Assembly: GCF_002086735.1 (NCBI RefSeq)
Contig: NZ_MVIJ01000026.1
Coordinates: 1 to 64,000, forward strand
Reading direction: 5' to 3'
DNA from: Mycobacterium scrofulaceum
Lineage (GTDB): Bacteria > Actinomycetota > Actinomycetes > Mycobacteriales > Mycobacteriaceae
DNA: 64,000 nt
The notes under the pieces are model-generated. The model made no database searches. It was not told where the DNA came from and saw nothing but the letters and a program-made list of their open reading frames with translations. The position numbers and the translations under genes are program-made. Below are positions 8,829 to 17,764 of this stretch, in pieces. How positions within the stretch are numbered: the stretch's first letter is position 1; the number at the start of each line of letters is the position of its first letter.

Positions 8829-10324
8829 GCACCAGCGAGCAGGTCCGCGCCATCCTGGGCGGAACCCTTCGCGCCTACCAGGCGGAGCCGGCCTACCGCG
8901 AGCGGCCCGACGTCTTCCACGAATTGCACCGCATCGCCGCCCGGCTCAACGAGCCCATGCGCATCGCACTGGCCGGCACCCTCAAGGCCGGCAAATCCAC
9001 CCTGATCAACGCGCTGGTCGGGGAAACCGTCGCCCCCACGGATGCCACCGAGGCCACCCGGATCGTGACCTGGTTTCGGCACGGCCCGACACCGAAGGTC
9101 GTTGCCAACCATCGTGGGGGGCGGCGTTCTCATGTGCCGGTCATCCGCGACGGCGGACTCGGCTTCGACCTGAGCAGGCTGAACCCGGACGACGTGGTTG
9201 ACCTCGACGTGCAATGGCCCGCCGACGAGCTGATCGCCACCACGATCATCGACACGCCGGGGACCTCGTCGCTGGCGCGTGACGTCTCCGCGCGCACGCT
9301 GCGGCTGCTGGTGCCCGAGGACGGGATGCCGCGGGTGGACGCGGTGGTGTTCTTGCTGCGCACCCTCAACGCCGCCGACATCGCGCTGCTCAAGCAGATC
9401 GGTGACCTCGTCGGCGGGGCGGCCGGGGCGCTGGGCATCATCGGTGTGGCGTCGCGGGCCGACGAGATCGGCGCCGGGCGGCTCGACGCCATGCTCTCGG
9501 CCGACGACGTGGCCAAAAGGTTCACCCGCGAGTTGAGCCAGACGGGCGTCTGCCAGGCGGTGGTGCCGGTGTCGGGGCTGCTGGCGCTGACCGCCCGCAC
9601 GCTGCGCCAGTCGGAGTTCGTCGCGCTGCAAAAACTCGCCGGTGTCGATGCCGCCGAGCTGCACAAGGCCATGCTGAGCGCGGACCGCTTCGTCCGTCCC
9701 GACAGCCCGTTGCCGGTGGACGCCGGCACGCGCGGCCGGCTGCTCGAGCGGTTCGGCATGTTCGGCATCCGGATCTCGATCGCCGTGCTCAAGGCCGGCG
9801 TCACCGACGCGGCGGGGCTGGCGGACGAGCTGCTGGAACGCAGCGGGCTGGTCGCGTTGCGCAATGTCATCGATCAGCAGTTCGCGCAGCGCTCCGACAT
9901 GCTCAAGGCGCACACCGCGCTGGTGTCGTTGCGCCGGTTCGTGGAGGCGTACCCGATCGCGGGCACGCCGCGCATCCTCGCCGACATCGATCCGCTGCTG
10001 GCCGACACCCACGCGTTCGAGGAGCTGCGCCTGCTGAGCCAACTGCATTCACGCGCGACGGCGTTCCATGACGAAGAGCTGGCGTCGCTGCGGCGCCTCA
10101 TCGGCGGTTCGGGAACCGACGCGGCCAGCCGACTTGGGCTGGCCCCCGCGGCGCACCATGACGCGCCGCGCGCCGCATTCGCCGCGGCGCAACGCTGGCG
10201 CCGCCGCGCCGAGCACCCGCTCAACGACCCGTTCACCACCAGGGCGTGCCGCGCGGCGGTGCGCAGCGCCGAAGCGATGGTGGCGGCTTTCGCCGCGCGC
10301 GATGGCGGCGTCCGGCCGCGTTGA
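8825..10324 (+). CDS. iniC: IniC, dynamin-like GTPase partner of IniA
   Basis: 499 residues from the GTG at 8825, whose GTGA overlaps the iniA stop. An open frame continues upstream to 8003 inside iniA, but homology to IniC begins at VSTSEQVRAILGG. GTPase motifs are G1 AGTLKAGKSTLIN, G3 DTPGTSS and an N/TKxD-equivalent VASRADE. The remainder is helical. It is a paralogue of IniA, and paired dynamin-like proteins commonly act together on membranes. The size agrees with M. tuberculosis IniC (493). The C-terminus ends with an Ala/Arg-rich stretch and no hydrophobic segment. Confidence 0.94.
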   Translation: MSTSEQVRAILGGTLRAYQAEPAYRERPDVFHELHRIAARLNEPMRIALAGTLKAGKSTLINALVGETVAPTDATEATRIVTWFRHGPTPKVVANHRGGRRSHVPVIRDGGLGFDLSRLNPDDVVDLDVQWPADELIATTIIDTPGTSSLARDVSARTLRLLVPEDGMPRVDAVVFLLRTLNAADIALLKQIGDLVGGAAGALGIIGVASRADEIGAGRLDAMLSADDVAKRFTRELSQTGVCQAVVPVSGLLALTARTLRQSEFVALQKLAGVDAAELHKAMLSADRFVRPDSPLPVDAGTRGRLLERFGMFGIRISIAVLKAGVTDAAGLADELLERSGLVALRNVIDQQFAQRSDMLKAHTALVSLRRFVEAYPIAGTPRILADIDPLLADTHAFEELRLLSQLHSRATAFHDEELASLRRLIGGSGTDAASRLGLAPAAHHDAPRAAFAAAQRWRRRAEHPLNDPFTTRACRAAVRSAEAMVAAFAARDGGVRPR

Positions 10325-10447
10325 CGCCCCAGAGCCCGCGATCGACGTGTGTGAATCGGAGGACAGCGGCGGCCTGCTATAGGTTGGCTGCCGATACATT
10401 GTCGTGGCCGCGCACACGTACGCCGGCGGACACCTGAATTGGACGAT

Positions 10448-12271
10448 ATGCCAACGGAAGCAAGACGGGCGCTGGGTCTGTCGGTCGGGACCGCCAACCT
10501 GGCAGCCATGACGGCCGATCGGGCAGTGACACGCACGTCGGTGCTGACGCTGTACCAACATCGCCCACCCGAGGTCGGCGTTCCCTCCGAGAATCCCCAT
10601 CTCGACGAGCCCGGCTTGGTGGTGACCGACTTCGTCGACCGGGTGGGAGACCCGGTCGGGATCGTGGCCGCCGACGGCTCGACGCATCGCGGCGAGGCGT
10701 TGCTCGCGGACGCGTTGCGCGCCCTCGCCTACGCCGCGACCGCCGGGCACCCGCTGCCTGAGGCGACGGCCGTGGCCTATCCCGCGCACTGGCGCCCCGC
10801 CGCGGCGGACGGGTTGCGCACCGCGCTGAGCCGGGTGCCCGAATGGTCGGGCGGTTCGGAATCCCTGGCGCTGATCTCGGATGCCCAAGGGGCGCTGACC
10901 GCCCTGCAAAACAACCCGGGCCTGCCCATCCGCGGGATCGTTGCGGTGTGCGACTTCGGCGCCAGCGGCACCAGCATCACGCTTGTCGACGCGACCGACG
11001 GCTACCAGCCCATCGGTGCCACGGTGCGCCACACGGATTTCTCCGGGGAACTGATCGACCAGGCCCTGCTGGCCCACATCGTGGCGGATTTGTCGTCCGC
11101 GGGTTCCATCGATGTCTCGGCCACGTCGGCGATTGGATCGCTGACGCGTCTGCGGGCCGAATGCCGGGCGGCCAAGCAGCGGCTTTCGGCCAGTACGGCG
11201 ACCACGCTGCCCGCCGACCTGCCGGGCTTCCGCGGGGATATCCGGCTCACCAGAACCGAACTCAACGAAGCGATCAATCAGCCACTGGACCAGTTCGCCT
11301 CTGTCCTACAAGACACCCTGGCGCGCAACGGAATTCGCGCGACCGACCTGGTTGCCATCGCCTCCGTGGGCGGTGGCGCGGCGATCCCGGAGGTCACCGC
11401 GCGGCTGTCCGAGCGGTTTCGTGTGCCGGTCACCACGCCACCACGGCCGCACCTGGCGGCCGCCACCGGTGCGGCGCTGCGGGCAGCGCGCGGGCCCGCC
11501 GACAACAGCGAAACGAAAATGGCCGCCGCGGCAGTCGTGGCGGCGCCACCGCCACTCGCGGAACCGACCCTGCAGGACGTAGCACAGGTGTCCACGGCCA
11601 TGCCCGCACTGGCATGGTCGGAGGCCGGCGACGAATCGGGGGTGTTGCCCCTGGCCGCCGACGAATCCCCGGGCCGGGCCGACGACGAAGTCCCAGCCCC
11701 ATACGCCGCGCCGCCGTTTCAGTTCGGCGACGAGACCGGTTACGCCCGGCCCGATCTGCGGTTCGAGCAACAACCCCTCCCCGACGAGGCCCGCACCGCC
11801 GACACAGCCTGGTACCGGCGGCCCTTGGTGCTGGTTCTCGCCGCGGTCGCGGCGGTGCTGGCTCTCAGCGCGGTGATCATGCTGGCTTTGAGCCACGGCT
11901 CCACCAACACACCGGTCACGCCGAAGCCCGGCGCCACCACCACGCCGCAACCGTCACCGCCGCCGTCGGCGGTGCAGACAAACCCCGCCCCGGCGCAGCA
12001 GGCCCCCGTTCAGACCAGCACGGCGGCGCCTCCGCCGCCGACAAGCACTCAGTCGGCGACGACCACGACCGAACCGCCACCGACCACCACCGAACCGCCG
12101 CCGACGACGACCACCGAGCCGCCACCGACGAGCGCCACGTCAACAGCCACGACGTCACCACCGGCACCACCACCGTCGTCCACGGACAATCCGCCGACAT
12201 CGGTGCAGGTACCACAGATTCCGCGCATACCACGGATCCCTGCGATCCCGACCATTCCGCCCATCCCGTAG
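10448..12271 (+). CDS. Hsp70-like (actin-fold) membrane protein with Pro/Thr-rich tail
   Basis: About 607 residues. The N-terminal Hsp70-type ATPase fold shows phosphate-1 LGLSVGTANLA, phosphate-2 VCDFGASGTSITLVD and adenosine motif SVGGGAAIPEV. There is no Hsp70 substrate-binding domain. An acidic linker leads to one transmembrane helix (PLVLVLAAVAAVLALSAVIM, about 458-478). A Thr/Pro tail follows and ends in an IPxIPxIP run. The orientation inferred is ATPase inside and tail outside. It is a paralogue of the gene at 36762-38471 (Rv0312-like). It lies 123 nt after iniC on the same strand. I used the ATG at 10448; a TTG at 10439 is also in frame. Confidence 0.82.
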   Translation: MPTEARRALGLSVGTANLAAMTADRAVTRTSVLTLYQHRPPEVGVPSENPHLDEPGLVVTDFVDRVGDPVGIVAADGSTHRGEALLADALRALAYAATAGHPLPEATAVAYPAHWRPAAADGLRTALSRVPEWSGGSESLALISDAQGALTALQNNPGLPIRGIVAVCDFGASGTSITLVDATDGYQPIGATVRHTDFSGELIDQALLAHIVADLSSAGSIDVSATSAIGSLTRLRAECRAAKQRLSASTATTLPADLPGFRGDIRLTRTELNEAINQPLDQFASVLQDTLARNGIRATDLVAIASVGGGAAIPEVTARLSERFRVPVTTPPRPHLAAATGAALRAARGPADNSETKMAAAAVVAAPPPLAEPTLQDVAQVSTAMPALAWSEAGDESGVLPLAADESPGRADDEVPAPYAAPPFQFGDETGYARPDLRFEQQPLPDEARTADTAWYRRPLVLVLAAVAAVLALSAVIMLALSHGSTNTPVTPKPGATTTPQPSPPPSAVQTNPAPAQQAPVQTSTAAPPPPTSTQSATTTTEPPPTTTEPPPTTTTEPPPTSATSTATTSPPAPPPSSTDNPPTSVQVPQIPRIPRIPAIPTIPPIP

Positions 12272-12485
12272 CTCCGGTCCCGCCCTTGGCGAAAGTCAGA
12301 TCGCCACACCGGCGAAACGCGTTGAGCTACAACATATCTGTGCAATGCGGTGGCGAGCCGCTCGCACTGTGCACGTTGTTCGGGTTGCACCTGATGACCG
12401 CTGCCATGGACACAACGCCGATCGACGGCTTCGAGTTCGTCATCGCAGAGCAGGGTGTCGAACTGACGGTACGTCCGGCGGCGAT

Positions 12486-12827
12486 CTATGTCGGAGGGCA
12501 CAGATCACGCACGGCGGCCTTCACGACGTCGTCTGCCTGCTCCGGCGTGAGCCCACTCCCGCCCTGCCTGCCGTCGGAGCGTTGCAACGCCAGTCCCTCC
12601 AGCTGGGAGGGAGGAGCCCCCCACGATAGCTGCTGACAAAGGTCCAGGCCCGCCTGCAACAGCGCCGCATCACCACCCGACACGGCGTGGATCCCGTCCT
12701 TGTGCATGTCGCTCACGAAGCTGGCTGCGTCCGCCGCCGCCGGGCTGGCCCAGACGACTCCGGCCACGAGGGGCCCACCCAACAGCGCCAGGCCGATGGG
12801 ATGTCCATAGCGACTCTGTGCCCGCAC
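12486..12827 (-). CDS. Secreted DUF732 protein
   Basis: 113 residues from a GTG start with a strong GGAGGAGA Shine-Dalgarno. The signal peptide (IGLALLGGPLVAGVVWASPAAADA) is cut near residue 33. The mature part has the DUF732 pattern: FVSDMHKDGIH, two Cys about 40 residues apart (DLCQQLSWG and VRDLCP) likely forming a disulfide. Two close paralogues are at 22696 and 23192. Function unknown; small secreted proteins of this family are common in mycobacteria. The 12272-12485 gap before it shows no convincing gene. Confidence 0.85.
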   Translation of the reverse strand: MRAQSRYGHPIGLALLGGPLVAGVVWASPAAADAASFVSDMHKDGIHAVSGGDAALLQAGLDLCQQLSWGAPPSQLEGLALQRSDGRQGGSGLTPEQADDVVKAAVRDLCPPT

Positions 12828-12863
12828 GATTTCTTCTCCTCCGTCCGTCGACCGTTCAGCGCA

Positions 12864-12875
12864 CGGTACGTACCG
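12864..12875. promoter_or_regulatory. Perfect 12-bp palindrome CGGTACGTACCG
   Basis: It lies 37 nt upstream of the minus-strand DUF732 start, so it could be an operator. No regulator is recognised nearby, and the same palindrome is not seen before the two other DUF732 genes. Confidence 0.3.
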
Positions 12876-13042
12876 ATTGATCCTTGAACTTCGCTGTCAG
12901 CCCAGAGCTGACGAAAACATGAGCGCCGCAACCGAACTTATGGCGTAGGGACCACCGCGAGACCCGAGCGACGCGGGTCCTGCCCTTCTCGAAACAGCCG
13001 CGATTTCAGTCCTTTTGACGACACTTGAGACCTCTCGAGGCC

Positions 13043-14008
13043 TCAACCCTCGTACTGGCTGGCCGCGTGGGAGCCAGGCAACGCACAGGCCGTGACCAAC
13101 CGGATGGGCGCACCGATCCAGCCGGTGTGCACGGGCGTAGCGTCGGGCAGGGCGGCTATCCACGCGTGCGGTACCGACAATTGGCCGACGGCGGTCCCGC
13201 GGCCGAGGCTCACGCTCACCTGGTCACCATTGGCGTTCACCGCATCTGGCATCAGTGCATGCAGCGCGGCCGTCTTGTTCATGGTGCTCAAGTGGTTGAT
13301 CGCGAAATCCGACGGCGCAGTGAGTGAGCCCAGTTTCGACAGCGACGGCGTGACCGGCGCGAGACACGCTTCCAACCTGGCCCGTGGCGACGACGACAGC
13401 TCCAGCAGCGTCCCCGGAATGGCTGACATCAGTTGGTGGCCAGCCGATATGACCTCCGGCGCGGACTCGAGGGCCCACCCGGCCGCGGCCGTGCCCGGGT
13501 TACCCGGCGGCGAGGCGAATGGGGTGAGCGCCGCCGCGTCTGTCGAGGCGTCGGCGTAGGCGGACATCGCGTCGGCGTCGCGGAGCCACATCTGTTCGTA
13601 CTCGGCGTCGAGGTCTGCGATCGCCGGGCTGGCCTGCGCCAGAGAGTTTTCCGTGACCAACGACTGTCGGCGGGAGCGGTTCGCGACGATCAGTGGCGGG
13701 GGCACCATCGCCGTCACAACCTCCTGGTGGGCATTGACCGCCGCAGCAAGCTGGATGCCCGCGAGCTCACTGCGTGCGGCGACCCCGTCGATCCAGTCGA
13801 CGTACGCTGCCGCGGCTTCGGTAATCGCCGTCGGCCCTCCGTTATCTACCACCATTGCCTCCAGCACTTCGCGGTAACCAGCCGCGGCGGCACATAACCG
13901 TGCGGCCAACTGACCCCAGGCCGTGGCCGCCTCCCTCATCGAACCCGCGCCCGGACCCGAATACATCAACCCGGAGTTGACTTCCGGCGGTAGCGTCGTG
14001 AAATCCAT
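13043..14008 (-). CDS. PPE family protein lacking the usual WxG tryptophan
   Basis: 321 residues, beginning DFTTLPPEVNSGLMYSGPG, a clear PPE N-terminus. Most PPE proteins carry a W-x-G turn near residue 50, where EspG chaperones and the PE partner pack. Here that position reads DNGGPTAITEA, with no tryptophan. The C-terminus has a weak PPE-SVP signature (LSVPHAWIAALP). There is no PE gene beside it. It faces away from the homologous block at 16978-18976. It may be secreted by an ESX system, may be a degenerating copy, or may use a variant partner. Confidence 0.85.
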   Translation of the reverse strand: MDFTTLPPEVNSGLMYSGPGAGSMREAATAWGQLAARLCAAAAGYREVLEAMVVDNGGPTAITEAAAAYVDWIDGVAARSELAGIQLAAAVNAHQEVVTAMVPPPLIVANRSRRQSLVTENSLAQASPAIADLDAEYEQMWLRDADAMSAYADASTDAAALTPFASPPGNPGTAAAGWALESAPEVISAGHQLMSAIPGTLLELSSSPRARLEACLAPVTPSLSKLGSLTAPSDFAINHLSTMNKTAALHALMPDAVNANGDQVSVSLGRGTAVGQLSVPHAWIAALPDATPVHTGWIGAPIRLVTACALPGSHAASQYEG

Positions 14009-14208
14009 TACGACCGCCGCCTCGGTTCGGCGGTATGAGTCGCATTCGACAACATAGGACTACTTCCTTCAGAGATAAACACAGCGATTGCAGGCCATTA
14101 GCGGCTCAGCGGCAGGGGATACATGGCGCGGACGTTAGGTCTGAGGCATGGCCGGCGCGCGCGGACACCCGGCCCGGCGACACGCGCGTCGTCCAGACTA
14201 CGGGCTTG

Positions 14209-14637
14209 TCAGCAGCGGATGACGCAGAGCAGGGTGGGGGTATCTCGGCTGACCGGCGTATGCGCGAAGGCGAGCCCGGTGGCGCCGCCCGGCGCGATAA
14301 ACGCCGCCGGCAGGGGAGACCAATCCGCATGAGGCGACACCGCAGCCCCATTGGTCGGCATGGCGCGCGGCATCCACATGCTCAGGAACGTCTTGTTATT
14401 CGTCGGCACCGCACCCGAGACGAGGCCGCGCTCCGGTTGGTCGTGGGATTGACCGACGGCAATGTGCTGACTCTGGCCGAGATGCGCTCGTGCATTGTGG
14501 GTTACGTGAGCCCACGCCGCCGGCTCCGGCGGGGCGGGGGCGGAAAACTCAGGACGCAACGACGAACCCGCGACCAGCGCAACGAACACGCTCAGCGCGG
14601 CGAGAACCGCGATGGCCAACCGCCATCGCCGACTCAT
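14209..14637 (-). CDS. Small exported protein with LLCxIRC tail, copy A
   Basis: 142 residues from the ATG at 14637, chosen because it aligns with the paralogue at 16978. An N-terminal signal or anchor (RRWRLAIAVLAALSVFVALV) precedes a conserved region. That region includes WAHVTHNARAHLGQSQ and KTFLSMWMPRA, and the protein ends with LLCVIRC at the extreme C-terminus. The two Cys may form a disulfide or be modified. No known domain was recognised. The paralogue at 16978-17400 lies in the opposite orientation. Confidence 0.75.
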   Translation of the reverse strand: MSRRWRLAIAVLAALSVFVALVAGSSLRPEFSAPAPPEPAAWAHVTHNARAHLGQSQHIAVGQSHDQPERGLVSGAVPTNNKTFLSMWMPRAMPTNGAAVSPHADWSPLPAAFIAPGGATGLAFAHTPVSRDTPTLLCVIRC

Positions 14638-14861
14638 ATCAGCGCCTAGCATTGTCACAGTGCTCCGAATGTACCGCCCACAACCGGGCTAACGATCGGA
14701 GCTAGCTGTGAAATCGGTCCGAGTCCGGTGTGTGCCAACGGCGGACGCGCCTCGCGGAACGGGTGCTGCCGCGACGAGGCCTCCCAGCCTAGGCCGGCGT
14801 CAGTGGCACCGCTTACGGGCGGCGGGCCGGGATCAGCCGCACAGCGCCGCAGCGGCAATGA

Positions 14862-15644
14862 TCACGGGCGGTTGTCGGGGAGACGCTGAACGAACGGACG
14901 AAGGTGGCGGCGCGTCTGGTGGTCTTCCGCCCCGGCCGCACCGTCGCTATGCCTTCCCCGTGTGTAATCGCTTTGCCACGGCGCGCGCTCGTCAGCGATT
15001 TCCGCCGCCTCCTGTTCGCGCCCCAGCGCGCCACGCGAGCCCAAAAAGATCTCGTGCTTGCGGTGCAGTTCTGCGTCGGACTCGATGGGCCTGAGTTCAG
15101 GGGCGAATTCCTCCAAGTCGGCCCGGCGTTGCGGAACGATCATGCAGATCGGCTCGTCGACCTCGAAACGCACCGGCATGAATTCGCGGGTGAATTTCCA
15201 ATTCATGCTGAAACTCGATGTGGACCAGTCGGTTTCGACGACGCCTTCCAGAGGACAGAGGGCGTCTTTCGGATAATTCGCCGGCCCGCGGACCAAGAGG
15301 TTGTAGCCCGGTGGCGTACGAAAGAGTATCGGCAGATGCCAGGTCAAGATGCCGTAGCCGAAGTGGCTCGAGGGCAGGAACTGACCGCTTTGGCGCGTGT
15401 CCGGTGCGATCGACAAGCTGGTGCGGTCGTCACCGCCCGTCCACGTGGCGGTGAACCCGCTCCGGTTGCGCACCTCCCAACCACTTTGATTGGCGATCAG
15501 CATCGGCAGACACCGGTGCGCCCGCCCCTGACGCATCTCCGCCATCCACGTCCGGCTGATCGGCGCGGGGGTGATGGGCGGAGCGATGTCATGGGTGATA
15601 TATCCGATCAGGGGGCGGACCTGCCTATCGAACTTCTGACTCAT
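14862..15644 (-). CDS. DUF6065 family protein
   Basis: 260 residues, ATG preceded by GAGG at 6 nt. It has the DUF6065 pattern: PMLIANQSGWEV near residue 47, GFTATWTGG, a stretch SSHFGYGILTWHLP, FRTPPGYNLLVRGPANYPKD, PLEGVVETDWSTSSF, MNWKFTREFMPVRFE and ICMIVPQ. It has no signal peptide. The family is of unknown function and is often near biosynthetic or methyltransferase genes. It starts 66 nt downstream of the methyltransferase at 15711-16646 on the same strand, so the two probably form an operon. The C-terminal 30 residues are Arg/His-rich and variable. Confidence 0.75.
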   Translation of the reverse strand: MSQKFDRQVRPLIGYITHDIAPPITPAPISRTWMAEMRQGRAHRCLPMLIANQSGWEVRNRSGFTATWTGGDDRTSLSIAPDTRQSGQFLPSSHFGYGILTWHLPILFRTPPGYNLLVRGPANYPKDALCPLEGVVETDWSTSSFSMNWKFTREFMPVRFEVDEPICMIVPQRRADLEEFAPELRPIESDAELHRKHEIFLGSRGALGREQEAAEIADERAPWQSDYTRGRHSDGAAGAEDHQTRRHLRPFVQRLPDNRP

Positions 15645-15710
15645 CAGATCCTCACTTCACCGGCCGAACGTCGGCCCCTACAGACGTCGTCAACGCATCG
15701 CGACCGCACG

Positions 15711-16646
15711 TTAGCCGTCCGTTATACCTGAACGCCAAGGCGTGCGACTGAGCCAACGGTCTTTTGGCGAAGCCGCGGGCAGGTGCGCGGTGATGAACAC
15801 TGTTGGCATTACCTGATTGCCGGGAACCGTACGCCCGTAGTGACTGAGTAGGTTCTCCAGGCTCACAGCCACCGTCTCCCAGCCTCTTTGGTCGAGCCAG
15901 CCGCTGATGTCGCCGGCACACCACTGACGCTTTGCCCCCGGGGTTCCGGTGCCCGGCGGCCGGGCCGCCGGAGGACACCCGTCATCGCTCGGGGCGTTGA
16001 GAGCGAACCAACTGGTTGCGCGACTGAGCGCATGCACCCGCTCGAACAAAAGATCATGGGTCCGCGCCGGAAGATAATGGAGCAGCCCCTCGGCCAACCA
16101 GGCGGTGGGTTGCGCCGCGTCAAAGCCGTATTCCCGCAGTGCCATCGGCCAGTCTTCCCGTAGATCTACCGGGACCCCGACCACGCGTGACCTAGGGATC
16201 GCTCCGCTGCGCCGCAATGTGGCGTACTTGAAGTCCAAGACCATTGGCTGATCCAGCTCATAAACGGTGGTGTCGTCGGGCCACGGTAACCGCCACGCGC
16301 GGGAGTCCAACCCGGCGGCCAGATTGACTATCTGCCGCACCCCCTCGCGCGCTGCGTCGAGGAAGAACTCATCGAGGAACGCTGTCCGCACCGCCGTGAA
16401 GTTGATCAGAGCGCGCACCAGCGGCTCCGCACCCGGATCTGTGGCAGTGAGCTCGGCTAACAGCTTGGGATTGGCTGTGACGGTCCAAACTCCGATGCCC
16501 GCCGCGTCTACGAATGCCTGCGCGAACGGGTCGCGGATGAGGGGGTTGTCGCCGGCGGTTTCTGCAGCACGCGCCGCGGCAATTCCGAGCGCGGTCGCCC
16601 CTACCCTCCCGGCCAGGTCCGTGGGAGAGCCGTCGATCTGCGGCAT
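15711..16646 (-). CDS. Putative SAM-dependent methyltransferase (mycobacterial LCM/PPM1-like family)
   Basis: 311 residues from the ATG at 16646, which has GGGAGGT 7 nt upstream. An in-frame extension to 16793 is Arg-rich and unlikely. It belongs to the large mycobacterial family of SAM methyltransferases. It shows VGATALGIAAARAAET, DPFAQAFVDAAG, VNLAAGLDSRAWRLPWP (SAM-binding loop), VYELDQPMVLDFK and WLAEGLLHYLP. Substrate unknown; polyketide- or lipid-linked methylation is often suggested. It is co-oriented with the DUF6065 gene. Confidence 0.88.
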   Translation of the reverse strand: MPQIDGSPTDLAGRVGATALGIAAARAAETAGDNPLIRDPFAQAFVDAAGIGVWTVTANPKLLAELTATDPGAEPLVRALINFTAVRTAFLDEFFLDAAREGVRQIVNLAAGLDSRAWRLPWPDDTTVYELDQPMVLDFKYATLRRSGAIPRSRVVGVPVDLREDWPMALREYGFDAAQPTAWLAEGLLHYLPARTHDLLFERVHALSRATSWFALNAPSDDGCPPAARPPGTGTPGAKRQWCAGDISGWLDQRGWETVAVSLENLLSHYGRTVPGNQVMPTVFITAHLPAASPKDRWLSRTPWRSGITDG

Positions 16647-16977
16647 CGTCGCCACCTCCCTGCCGTTAGCCAAGCCAGTTTCGGACAGTACACGTCGACC
16701 GCATCCGCAGGCTCTCGCGCGCCGAAAAGGATTGCGGCTCAACGACGGCGCGAACAACGAGCCTATCGGCGTCCTAGCGAGACGTCCGCCCATGACCCCT
16801 GCCTCTTACCCGATGCGGTCCATCGGTGTCGATATGCCGTTGGCGAGCCGTACCTAACTGGCAGCGGACTACCTGCGCATTCACAGTGCTTCGTCGTGTT
16901 CCGTTCACATTTCCGTCGGGCTGTGTTCAAATCTGGTGGCTTAGATTTGGGCCACTGTGGAGCTTGGGGGATGTGAC

Positions 16978-17400
16978 ATGACTCGGCGATGGCGGTGGGC
17001 CATCGCGATTGTCGCGGCGCTGAGCGCGTTTGTGGCGCTGGTCGCGGGCTCCTCGTTGCGCCCCCAGTTTTCCGCCGCTGACCTGCCGGAGCCGCCGGGA
17101 TGGAGCCACGTAACCCACCACGTACGAGCACATCTCGGCGAGAATCAAAACGCCGTCGTCGGTCAATCCAACGGCGATCTTGAGCATGGCCTCGCCACAG
17201 GCGCGGTGCCGGCGAACTCCAAGACGTTCTTGAGCATGTGGATGCCGCGCGCGGTGCCGACCAAATGGTCTGTGGTGTCACCTCATTGGGATTGGTTCGC
17301 GCTGCCGACGTCGTTCGTCGCGCCCGCCGCCGGAGCTGACTTCCCGGCCGGGCCGGTCAACCGAGATACCTCGGCCCTGCTCTGCATCATTCGCTGCTGA
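16978..17400 (+). CDS. Small exported protein with LLCxIRC tail, copy B
   Basis: 140 residues from the ATG at 16978, with GGGGGA upstream. An N-terminal signal or anchor (RRWRWAIAIVAALSAFVALV) is followed by WSHVTHHVRAHLGENQN and KTFLSMWMPRAVPTKW. It ends LLCIIRC. It is roughly 60 percent identical by eye to copy A at 14209-14637. Each copy faces the PPE gene on its own side, so the pair forms the inner part of an inverted arrangement. Function unknown. Confidence 0.75.
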   Translation: MTRRWRWAIAIVAALSAFVALVAGSSLRPQFSAADLPEPPGWSHVTHHVRAHLGENQNAVVGQSNGDLEHGLATGAVPANSKTFLSMWMPRAVPTKWSVVSPHWDWFALPTSFVAPAAGADFPAGPVNRDTSALLCIIRC

Positions 17401-17608
17401 CACGCCAGCGCGTGTCGCGGATTCTGGATTCTCTCTGTATCACAAAGCCGATTTCGTTGAACTAAGGCTTCGATTAGCGAGCGCCGTTCCGGGTCGCCGT
17501 CTGAGCAGCGCTCAATGTCGTGCGGCCCTAGTCGGGCGACGCCTGCGACGAGGCGGCGACACGCAACTTCAACAACGGCTTCTTCTCAGCTTGCCTTGGA
17601 GGAATTTC

Positions 17609-17668
17609 ATGTTCGCATGCGGAACTCGGCCGGCTCCGCGCATCACGAATTACGTTCGGCTGCAATGA
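17609..17668 (+). CDS. Possible 19-residue leader ORF with strong ribosome site
   Basis: The 17401-17764 gap is otherwise without a clear gene. TTGGAGGAATTTC precedes an ATG at 17609 encoding 19 residues and ending TGA. The last three codons overlap an ATG (CAATGA) that opens a 35-codon frame running 8 nt into the PPE gene. The Shine-Dalgarno is excellent but there is no homologue, so a leader peptide for the PPE mRNA or chance are both possible. Confidence 0.25.
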   Translation: MFACGTRPAPRITNYVRLQ

Positions 17669-17764
17669 ATTACCTTGCCGAATATCTTTGCACTCAAATC
17701 ACTGCTATGGAGCGGGGGCGGTCGAGATGTCGGCCGAAGACCGTGAACAACGCGAGGGGGCGCG

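Noticed and set aside
8642..10048. Minus-strand 468-residue frame under iniC
   Set aside because: Antisense to iniC GTPase motifs and rich in Arg/Gln/His, typical of shadow frames.
10843..12636. 597-residue plus-strand frame overlapping the Hsp70-like gene
   Set aside because: Different frame of the same strand, Arg/Gly/His-rich with no motif; the Hsp70 motifs are in the other frame.
14662..14702. GCTCCGA / TCGGAGC inverted repeat before the small exported gene
   Set aside because: Short arms and a 27-nt loop; likely chance in GC-rich sequence.
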